Shown: in pieces, positions 9,041 through 20,800 of the stretch
Numbering within the stretch: the stretch's first letter is position 1
Layout: each line of letters starts with the position of its first letter
Source of the DNA: Eublepharis macularius
Taxonomy: Eukaryota > Chordata > Lepidosauria > Squamata > Eublepharidae
Direction: 5' to 3'
NCBI RefSeq assembly: GCF_028583425.1
Contig: NC_072801.1
Coordinates: 13,288,001 to 13,352,000, forward strand
Length of the DNA stretch: 64,000 nt
The notes under the pieces: model-generated
What the model was told of the DNA's origin: nothing
The model's input: the letters and a program-made list of their open reading frames with translations, nothing else
Databases searched by the model: none
Made by a program: the position numbers and the translations under genes

Positions 9041-12000
9041 CTGAAGAGAGAGCAGGGAGAATCAGCCAGAGAGAAAGACCAAATGCAAAATAGGTGGCTG
9101 TACCTGTAATAAACTGGGAGGAAAAAAGGGGGGCAAAACCCTACAGGATACAAAAAATGATTCTTTATATAATATTTTCAAAATTCCAAAAGTGCAATGT
9201 GCTCATAACACTTCATACAGTGTCTTCAAAGTTTCAAAAATGCAACGTACTCATAACACTCCATACATGATTCAATACATATTACATAAACAATCTTACA
9301 GGGTAGGATGAATTAAAGATGATACCATTTAGATAACCAGTTCATGAAATATTTTCCGGGAGAGAATAGCCTACATAGGCTTGAGTTTTTGTTTGAAGTC
9401 AGTTTATCCTTCTATGTTGTCATAACTTAAAGTAGAAATATCTTAGTTGTTGTTTCATTCCAGCATGGTGCAGATGTAATTGCCAGTGAGGAAACAATCG
9501 CTGGGGGGTGCTTCCTCCTGGGATAGCACACCCTGGAACGCTCTCCCCTGGAACGCTCTCAATCTCTCAATCTGAGGCCGGCTGTTTATGTAATATGTAT
9601 TGAATCATGTATGGAGTGTTATGAGTATGTTGCATTTTTGAAACTTTGAAGACACTGTATGAAGTGTTATGAGCACATTGCACTTTTGGAATTTTGAAAA
9701 TATTATATAAAGCATCATTTTTTGTATCCTGTAGGGTTTTGCCCCCCTTTTTTCCTCCCAGAGAGAAAGACCAGGCTGTGTCATTGTTCAGATGCAACTC
9801 AGATCCGGAAACTCGGATCACACCCAAGTTATGTGGTTTCTAGATTACTCTTAAGTCCATAGCTTGTGGGACTGTGTTATTATGCTCTGACCAGGGCAGA
9901 AGACTTTTATCCCTAGAAGGGAACGGAAAAACCCTACTTCACTTCCTCTGCCTTTCTCTACAGGGAGTCAAATTCCAGCCTAAAGCTTATCTAGCTGTGT
10001 CTGGTGAAAGTGGCAAATGGAGTCCAGCAGTACAGGGTCTACCTCTCAAACATCTAAAAACAGAAGCCAGCCCTTCCGTAGGGCTCCAAACAGCAGGCCT
10101 TCTTTCTTCCCACTCCCTCTGCATTTCTCAAGCCGTGAGTTGCTACAACATTCAGCACTTCTTAGTACAAGCCAAGGAATATGAGCACGTTCTAGGACAC
10201 ACCATTCCAACAAGAAAGACAGTAGCACTGTAACAAGTACCTAGCACTGGAAGACACTGAAAAGTTGACCGCCCGCTCACGAGGCTGGACTATTCACACG
10301 CACAACTAAGATCACACCATGCTCCAATTAGAGACCTATATACCATGTAACTCTGCCAGCAGAAAGAAAACAAACACTGCTGCAAGCAATGCACACCAAC
10401 TGAACCAAACTACACACTACGGGAAGAAAACACACCCACAACGTCCCAAGAGATTCCAGGACTCCAACACTGGGATCTGATCTAGCTGAGCCCCGGCTGA
10501 AATTAGGAGCCACAAATAGGGGGAAATCTGTGACGGGGAACCGGCGGATGAGATCAATGGCGTGTCTTGGAGTAAGCAACTTCATACCTCCCAGTGACTA
10601 CAAAAACTAAGCCTCTCTCTCCCCTGACATCTCACCTGTCGCAGATCCAGCCCTTGTTGCTCATGGGCCGCTTGCAGTTGCTGCAGTTGATGTGAAGGGT
10701 GGTGGAAGCCTGGTTGAGGCAGTTGATGGCTCTGCACGTGCTCAGTTTGATCACCTCGTTTGAGATGTTCCACAGCTGGAAGCGCTGCAGCAGGTCAATG
10801 TAGGACGTGTACCAGTGTTCCTGTGGAACGGAAGGCGTAAGGATGGTCGTGAACCAGCCCCCAAAGGTCTCCCTCCCCCTCTCTCTTTGGGCTCAAGCCC
10901 TCCAGGTATGGCCTACTTCTAACACATGCCAAATGCAGAACACAAAATCCGTAACTTATTTATGCGCTGTAAAGGAGATCTGCCATGTGTGTTCCTTGGC
11001 AGATGAAAAACGTAAGTTAGTAATGGCTTTGCATTGGTTTTGCCAAGTGTTCTCCTCCCATCAATGGCCACACACTGTATTTATCTACAGCATTTGTATT
11101 GTCTGTCTTCTTGCCAGGACTCCAAATGGCCAGCTCCACTTAATGCTACAAGTGTCAAAATGAAAGATCAGCTACGACATTCATCCATTCACTCTCTCAT
11201 CCACCCTCCGTGGTATCGAGGTCCTCCTGCTGCCGGTGAGACAGTCAAGGGATTTTTCACACCACAGCACCCACAGTAGTCTAAACAAAAGCAACGCCTC
11301 TGAGAAATCCAAGATATACCATAAAACCCCCACTGGAATGATCAGAGGGTGTAGAAGAAATGTCAAGAGCCAGAGCACAGTTCTTTACCAAGCTGCCCAA
11401 CAGTTCACCTGCCTTCTTCTATGGACGGGAAAAAGAGAAAAGAAGGGTGTCGTTGTCACATCATAGATCCAGAGGAGTTAGCCGTGTTAGTCTGTAGTAG
11501 CAAAATCAAAAAGAGTCCAGTAGCACCTTTAAGACTAACCAATTTTATTGTAGCACAAGCTTTTGAGAATCACGTTCTCTTCGTCAGATGCATGGAGGGC
11601 AGAAGGAAACTGGTCAAATATAGAGGAGGAGAGGGGAGGGGAGCGGAGGGGAGGAGGGGGGGAGGAGGAGAGGGGGGATGTAAACAACTTCTTTGATATG
11701 GAGATGCAGACAGCTCCTTTTGGTGTGGGGATCAGTTTGCTTGTGTAAAGGTTCAAAGGAGTTTTCCATGTTAGTCTGTAGTAGCAAAATCAAAAAGAGT
11801 TCAGCAACACTGCAGCACAAGCCCTCGATAACCACAGTCCTCCCCACCAGATGCATCTGACAAAGAGAACCGTGGTCCTCGAAAGCCCACGCCAGGTGCC
11901 ACACCAGGGAGGACTGCGGTTATCGAGGGCTTGTGCTGCAGTGCCGCTGAACTCTTTTTGATTTTGCTACTACAGACTAACATGGAAAACTCCTTTGAAC

Positions 12001-15000
12001 CTTTACACAAGCAAACTGATCCCCCCTCCAAAAGGAGCTGTCTGCATCTCCATATCAAAGGAGTTGTTTACATCCCCCCTCTCCTCCTCCCCCCCCTCCT
12101 CTGTATTTGGCCAGTTTCCTTCTGCCCTCCATGCATCTGACGAAGAGAACGTGATTCTCGAAAGCTTATGCTACAATAAAGTTGGTTAGTCTTAAAGGTG
12201 CTACTGGACTCTTTTTGATTGTCCCATCATGATGCAAAATCTGGAGGCTGGGCTATCCCCCGTCTCAGTCTAGACCCACAAAGGGATGTGAATATGGTCC
12301 TTTGAGCCTCTATGCCTGCCCCAACCTGGTGGAACTCTCTGTGTCAATGCGGGCCCATTCAGACTTGTTATCCTTCCATTGGGCCTGCAAGACATTCCAC
12401 CAGGCATTTGGTGGTTGAGACGGGCGGACCACTTAAGATATCATGTCAGCCTCCTGCCATGGGGGGGGGGGAGAGTATATGCCCCCCTCAGGCTCTGTAA
12501 ACATTTATGACTGGCCACCCACCCCGCAGGTTATTTAGTTTCAGGGGGTAGGGCAAAATGTGTGTGGCTGTTTATAATTGATATGTTTTAATATTTATAT
12601 TGCTGCTAAATTTTATTCTATTTATTGTATATTTTAAAATGTTGCGATCGGCCTTGAGCCCGCTTGCGGGCAGAGTGGAACAGAATTCAAATCAAATAAA
12701 TAAATAATCAATAAACTGGTTCAAATCAGCCAGTTTTAACATTATGGATTTAACTTAAATGGAAAATAATCTCTGGGTATATGCTGAAGAAAGCTTCCAG
12801 CACTGTTTGGTCAGAAAGTCCCTTGGTTTCATTCTTTCAAAGAACAACTAACTGTAGAAGACCTTGGCTGTGATCCAAATAAGCTTTTGAAGAGGCTTTC
12901 TGATGAAAAAAAGTACAATTAAAAGTCATTCTTACAGATTCAATTGCATTACCCCTACTATTCTACCGCTGCTATTTTAAGAAGTTTATTATTTTGTTTG
13001 CAATGAATCTATATATCCTGAATCTGAGAAGATTGTGTTTCTAGTATCAGATGATACTTGCGTATCCTACAGAGTCTCTCAGTTTGCCTTTGCAGCTAAG
13101 ATTAGATCTAGGGCGGCACGGACTGGGGGCAGTTTTATGATCTTTTAATAGGAATAGTCTATTTTATTTTTTCAACTGTTTTAAACTAATTTTATCACTA
13201 GATTTTAAAGTTTTTATTAGTTATTGTACCTTATGATTCTGTAAACTAGAAATGGCCCACGGCCAAAGACAATAAAATTCTGATTCTGACTTCAGATTCT
13301 GGCAATGAATCTAGATCATATCTCTGCTGTTATCCAATTGCCTTGAACATGCCAGTCATGAATATCCCATTTATTCTCTCAACTTCTTTTTCCCCATCCT
13401 CTTTAACAACCTTTTCTATAATCTAGCTAATTGGTTTCAGTTAAGCTACTGAGTATGTGTGCTTCCTTACTGCTTTTGCACTGCCCAATCAGGCAATTAA
13501 GAGCCCAGTCTACAAAGGAGATACATCAAAGAGGTGCCCCAGATGCTTACATTCAAACTCACTTAAAAAAAAAAATCTCCTTCTGCTATCTAATAAGGAA
13601 TGTCCACCACCACAGCCCTCGGGCAGGTACCTGTGCCTGGTCGTCGATCTCTTTCCGGATGCGGTCTCCCAACACGATAAGCACGGACACTGCCATTTGT
13701 ACGTCTCCTTGTTCAGCATAGAAGAGCAGCATGTCACGGACGATGGGGTTGAAGAAGTCAGCAGGCAGCCGGTTTTCGTACAGGGAATGGGAGATGGAGA
13801 TGAGGGAGAAGGATTCTACCGGCGTCAAGGACACGGTCTCGGCCTCATTGCCACTGACATGGGGGGAGTCCGCTTTGTCCTGCAGGTGATCTAGGGCCGA
13901 AGGGTTGTCCACAATCTCATGTCGCAGAGGAAAGGCTTCCTGAGGAAGGATATACTCTTGCTCTTCTGCTATGAGAAGATACGGATCCATGAGAAATGGG
14001 GAGGGAACACCTGGCAGCTCCAGCAGCACAGAAGCAGGATTTCCCCTCACTAAGCAGCCAAGGGCCAGAGGTAGGGAACGCACTCACCGGGGGGGTTCTC
14101 ATGATCCATCATGTACAGGTCATCTTCATCTCCCTCCACATCCCCCAGGAGATAATCTGCAGGGACGTCACTCCCCTCCGTTTCCTCATTCTCTAAAAAT
14201 CAAGAGGGAAGGGGGAGGTAAGCAGGAAAGAAAGCTGCAAGACTTTCCTTACCAGCAGAAAGGTTTCTAAGGCTGCAATCCTAAGCACGCTTGCTTACAG
14301 CCGCTGCAAGCAATGTCAGCTGGAAAATGACTGGTGCAAACAAGTGGAAGAAAAGATCGTTTTGAAGGGTGCGAGTAGAAGAGCCAAGAGAGAATTCCTA
14401 AACAGTTCTATGGGACTTACGTACGAGGTGACATGTTCAAAAGAGCATTGCGAGTGGGGTTAAGGGTGCGTGTGCTTTCTCCATTCTTACCATCGTTATT
14501 GATCAGGGTTGAGGAAGAATCCATGAGGATGTTTTCTGGGCGGCTCTCCCCTTTGCTCCGCTCCAGCCTCGACTCGCCGCCGATCCCAGAGGGAATATCC
14601 TTCAAATTAAAACTGACAGAGAAGCATACACCTTTGTTAGTCCTTGGCAAAATCCGATGTTTGTATCTTTGCTCCCTCTTAACCATCCACCCCATATTCT
14701 TTCATGTGGCTTTAAATTTGGGAATAGAGGCGGGCACAGACTGGGGAAAAACCAGACCATCATTCTGTGGTCCATCGCGTTTCATGGACCACGAACTTTT
14801 CACAGACCCACCCCTGTTTGCGAACCGGTTTGTCGGTCCGTGGTCTATCACTTCCAGAGGCCCTGGGACCACCCACTTGGCATTCAGAGATGCCAAACTC
14901 GCAGTGAGCCTTCAGCAGGCTCTCCTCCAGCCACCCTCCAAGTTTGGCCAAGATTGCATTTCGTACGTTCGAGTTACAGATCCCCAAAGCAGCCGCCCCA

Positions 15001-17808
15001 GGAAACTTCCAGTACACAGAATAGGAGCCACAAACGCCAACTGACTTCATTGGTTTGGAGTGGTTGGCAGAGCCCTAGGCTAGCCCAACACCCCACAATC
15101 AAACAAGAATTGAAAGGGGAAAAAATGAGACAGAAGAGTTCAGAATTGCTACAGTCAGAGGTCAAGACAGAGGCTTGTCCACAATGAACATAGACACAGC
15201 TGGTTGGCACGCTTGTATACTCCATCCCTCCTCTTGAATACGATTAAAAGCTTCCCGGGTTTGGGATGCCTCCAAACTTCAAGCAAGTACAGGCTTCTGA
15301 ACAAATTGCAGGTGGTTTCCTCCCCACAAACCATGATTCTAAACCATAGTTTAATCCCAGAGTGTGACCATCATCTGAGTTCATGCTGGTCACAGACAGG
15401 CGTATAGAAGTTTGTCATTATATCTAAATACAGCCACAGACAAAGAAGACAAGTCCCATAAGAATTCATAGACATTTTTACTGTAATCTGAAACCTCTCA
15501 AGCTTCCACTGCAAGCAATATGAGCTGAAAAATGAGTGGGGTAGACCAGTAGCAGAAAGCACATTTGAAGGATGGAAGAACTGAGAGAGAACAAAAATCC
15601 CCAAGCAACCAAATCTTTACAACCACTGCCTCTCATTCCTTCCATTTGCCCTCTATCCTCATCAAGCCAACATTTCTGGCTTTCATTCCCCAAGAATCTG
15701 CCACTGTATTAACCAGGGCTTTTTTCCAGCAGGGCCGCAGTGGAATGGAGTTCTGGCACCTCTTAAAAATGGCCACATGGCCGGTGGCCCCGCCCCCTGA
15801 TCTCCGAGCGGCGCGGAGGGCAATCTAAACTGTCTGGAGATCAGGGGGCGGGGCCACCGGCCATGTGGCCATTTTTGCCGAGGGCAATTTAAACTTTAAA
15901 AAACTTCCCCCTTGTTCCAGCTGACCCAAAGTGACGTCATTGTGCGGTCCTGAGTTCCACCACCTCTTTTCCCAGAAAAAAACTCTGGTATTAACCCAAC
16001 CTTTTATTCCTCATTCTCCTGCCACCCTGAGCCTCATTCTGTTCCCAAGTATTGAAGAAGAGATTTTTCTTATTCTCTCCTTCTCTGTTAGGACACTGTG
16101 CATGTGCACAGTAGAAATTCTGAGCTGGAGGAAACCACACACACAAAATAAGATTTTAAGATGTTTGAACATGCTCCTGTATAAACTGATATACACACGC
16201 TGCAGCCATTTACCTGTTCATGAGTGGGAGACTGGAGCTACTCTTCCCTAGACTGTGATTTAAATTTGCAGAGGACACAGTGCCGGGACTCGAGTAAATA
16301 ATCCGAAGCATTGTCCACGTCTGAGCAACCTGAGAACAAGAGAAAAGGAGCTGAAAATTACTAGCCATGTTTTTCAGCTTAAAAAAAAAGAATAGAGTGA
16401 AAGGAGGAGTCACAGGGAGTGAGATCTATAGTCACAGCGTCACCTGAAAGTCTTGGGTAACAACAACAACATTTGATTTATATACGGCCCTGTGAGGTGG
16501 GTAGGGCTGAGACCTCCTGAAAGCTGTGACTGACCCATGGTCACCCGGTCGGCTTCAAGTGGAGGAGTAGGGAATCAAACCTGGCTCTCCAGATTAGAGT
16601 CCCATCGCTCTTAACCACTGCACCAAACTGGATAGGATTGGGGACTGATGAACTCGATCCTGGCCACCTGCTTGTGACAAAGATAAACCTTTGCCTCACA
16701 TCAGGGATTCAGGAGCTTAAACCCAGGCCTCACAGCCTTCTTTCTCTCTCTCTTTTTGTCCCCCTGCGTTTCTATGCTACCTTTCTCCAGAAAGACTCAA
16801 AGCAGTTTACAGAAATTTCCAAAATACAAGACAGACAAGTTACACAATACAATTTAAATAAACAAAGCTACCAGCACCTCCTGGCCAGGTCCTGATTTGC
16901 TGAATTAATACAGGCCCCGTGCTGTGAGACACAGGCCAAGAGCCCTTGGGGTTGCTGCTTTTTGTCCTGTGCCTCTGGCCACCGCCAGGTTTTAATTTCC
17001 CGCAAAGAGAGGAGAAAACAGCCTTGATATCCTCCCCTCTCATATGAAGGGAATGGGAAGTTTCTGAACAGCCGCTGAAGACACCAAACTGCCCTGACGC
17101 TCCTCTCCCCCAGTAGCACAGCAGGCTGCCCAGTCCCTCAGAGGGTAAGGGCAATAAAACCACAACAAATGTTTTTTTTAACTCTTTGTGTTTCAAGTGG
17201 GCAGCCATGTCGGTCTGTAGTAGAAGAGCAAGATTTCCGTCCAGCAGCACCTTAAAGACCGACTCGATTTCCAGGGAAGGAGCTTTTGAGAGTCTGACAA
17301 AGGAAGCTTTGACTCCCGTAAGTTCGTACCCTGGAAATCGAGTTGGGCTTTAAGGTGCTACCGGATCTAAACCTTGCTCTTCTAACTCTATGTTGTTAGT
17401 CTTGTCTGCAAAGGTTTTTAAACAAATATTTAGCATTTCTACAGAGCATCCAGGAGTTCAAAGCGTATCACGTATTCTCATTTTAATAAATGTCCTCCTC
17501 CTTCCACTTTGTGCTTTATCCCACCTTCCTTCCAAGTATCTCAGTATGGCATATGTGCTTCTCCCTCCCTGCCCCCACAATCTTTCATTCATACAACGGT
17601 TTAGTAAAGAACATGAAGTAGCCACCTCCAGCAGAGGTGGCACACCTCTCCTCCCAGAATGTGCAGTTGCAAGATAGCAAGTTTCCCTCCCCTCACCGCT
17701 TTATGATCTGAGAATGTAGGAAGTCATCTAGTGCTTTATTGATGGTTATTAGAACCAAATTCCAAAGGTACTATTCCAAAGGTTATTGTTATTCTATTAT
17801 TGTTATTC

Positions 17809-17873
<65 letters not shown>

Positions 17874-20800
17874 GTTATTGTTATTCTAGGCTATTGTTAT
17901 TCTTATACTGTATCTATGCAAGATGGTGGCACAAGACGAGGAAGATTACCTAAGGTCATTTAATGAGTAAACGGCAGATGCAAGATTCACACCAGGGGCA
18001 TCTTGATTCACAGCCTAGTTTTCTAGCCTAAATACTACACCCTTACCTGGTTGCGCCCAAGTTCTTTGGCCACCTTGGCATTGTGGTCACACAGCTCTGC
18101 CAATGGTCTCCCTGCTAGGGCGTACTGCTTGGCAGTTCGCACAAACCAGTCCATGCTCTCAGCGTCACATTCTGTGTCTGCCTCGAAGACACTCAGGGCG
18201 CTGGATGAAGAGATGAACTCAAACTGCTCTGTCGGGTCCAGCTTGCGCTTGAAGAAAATCGGGTGACGCCTGTCGCCTACGTAGGGCTTGCGGTTAGAGT
18301 CAGCAGAGATCAAGCTCTCCTTGGCAGCAAAAGCCAGGTCCCCAAAGAGGCTGTAGCAAAGCCCCTCAGGGTTAGCTCGGTCAATAGGCTGGCTGGCGTC
18401 CTTGAAGATGTGCTGGTAAAGGGTACTGTCCTTGGAGCCGGACAAGAGGAAGTACGGATCGTGGAGGTGACGCCACACAATGCCTGTGGTGACATCTTTG
18501 TGTTCCTCAAACATAGCAGAGGGGATGAAGGGGCGGCGCACATCCCACACGTAGATGTTGTGGTCCACCATCATCGAGCACGTAGCAATGTGGTGCTTGC
18601 ATTCAGGCCGCCACTTGACCCTGGCCACCGAAGCGATCGTCTGCACACAGTAGATCTCTTTGGCTCGGGTCGTGTTCATGTCCCAGACCTTCACCATCTT
18701 ATCCCGGCCCCCTGTGGCCAGCCAGCCCCTGACAGAAGCAGCAGCAAAGAGAAGCTTCATGAGGCATGATAACAAGAGAGGAACCGATGCAGGTCTTGCA
18801 AATAAGTGTGCCGAGATCCCCAACCAACCATTCTGCTTCTGACTTCGCATCTTGAGAGGGTTCAGTGACCATGGCTGGGCACATATCCCAACTGCTACTT
18901 CTTGATTCTCGTACGCCAGTTCCCACCCTCTATTGCATACATTTACATAACTCAAGACCCCTTTCCCCAGCTTAGAACTTCAGAGAATGAACTGTGCCAC
19001 AGAATAAAGCATCTATTACATCTTACTTATTTTATTTAAACTATTTCTCTGCCACCTTTCCACCCAAATAAGGGTCCCCAAAGCAGCAAACATCAGAATA
19101 TAGCAACATTAAAGCAACATTTTAAATAAAGAATAAACAAAGCAATGAAAAACATACAAACACATATATCTCATTACTGGTTTCAACACTGCTTAAAAAC
19201 TAAGCATTGAACAGAAGTTAAAAAGAGATACAACCCCAGCTGCAAACTCAGTTTACAGCAGAGAAAATACAAGAGGGGGGAAAAAACAGCAGGATGGGAA
19301 TGCTTAAGCTGGAAGATCTTAAACTTGAGAAGACAACGGTGCACTTTGGGGGGCTGTTTGGAAGCTGGGAGCTGTGCATACGTCAGGAGGAAGAGTGTTC
19401 CACGGAGAGGAAGACGAGGTAAACTACAGAACATTGCATCTGAGTTTTATAATGCTGGAGGTATTCTTTTGTTTTGTTTGCTTATTTTACTGCACTGCTA
19501 TTGACAATTATATTGCAAGTTTTAATGGCTGGGGTTTTTTTTATCATTTGCCACTTCGAACCAGGCTCCAGACAGGCTGTATATGAATGTACTAAATAAA
19601 ACTTAAAGGTAGAAGGTGCAAGAGGAATGAAGAAAGCAGGCATGAGAGTAAATATAGAGCAAACAGACAAGGAAGAAGTAAATAAAGTAGATATATAAAA
19701 TACAGGAAACGAATTCTTAGCACAGAACCCTACTTCCCCCTAGCCGTACCTGTCCTCTGGATGCCAGTCACAACAGAAAACAGGCCCATTGTGGGCTGTG
19801 AACATCCGCTCGTAGCGATCAGGGCGGCGGATATCCCACAGCTGAACGTTTCCATTCTCGAAGGTTGCGGCAAATGTGAAGTAATCGCGGATGCTAAACT
19901 GGACATCCCGCACGCTTTCTGACTGACCTGAAGAACAATGCAAACGGGCATCATGTTCACCAAGCCTCGCGCATGGCAGCTCACCTAATGATGTTCACCC
20001 CCTGCAGTCAGGCTTCTGACACAACACAACAGATCTCGTTCTTCTGAAGAACATCGTACTGTCCTCATTTCTACCGCCGCTCTTCGAACCGATCTATTGC
20101 CTCCAGTAATTTGGTTGTTCCTTGTTTTTAGTCCAGCTGCCGAACAATGTATATGGACCACAAGCGCAAACCACCACATTGCCTCCATCAAGCCCAAACA
20201 AAGTTCTTCTTTAAATACATCAGCATTCACATATGGAACACAAACAGAACGGGCACAGAAATTTAAGTATTTTTGCCCTGGTGGCTTTGCCCAAGTAACA
20301 CTACAAAAGCAGGAAGAGAAACCACACATTTAATTTGGTATCACACCACATTCAATGTCACAGCACATCAAATTAATGCCAGCCACCCCCCAAAAATATT
20401 GCAATACTTTAAAAAGTTATCAGATTTAGGAGAGCCCCTTCGGAGAAAAGAGTTCCACGGTAATATGGAAGCCACCAATAAAACATGATCTCATCATGCG
20501 GACTTTGCATCAGAGAGGTTAATGAAGAGGAGAGGTCTACACGATATAATGGGAGAGCGCTCTTTCAGGTAAAGTGGTCCAAAGCTGGTTTAGTTGCTAC
20601 CGACAGCCTGAACTGTACCCAAAATAGAAGCAATAGTTAATATAAGTCATGGAGCGCTGGTATAACGTAGCTTCCACTGCAATGACTTCCACTGTAATCC
20701 TAATAACACCTTCCCGAAAGTGCACCCCACTGAATAAACGTGAGCAGGCGTCTGAGCAGACTTGCTTGAGATTGCTTTCTTACAGTCAAAACACACGTGA

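Noticed and set aside
13969-14010. Longer version of WDR24 exon 7 starting near 14010
   Set aside because: It would keep the frame but insert residues absent from the human protein; the CTCATAG acceptor at 13969 gives an equal-length alignment.
17739-17963. Poly-isoleucine reading frame
   Set aside because: Translation of a (TTA)n microsatellite.
18263-18769. 168-codon plus-strand frame antisense to WDR24 exon 3
   Set aside because: Shadow of the WD40 exon; no recognisable domain.
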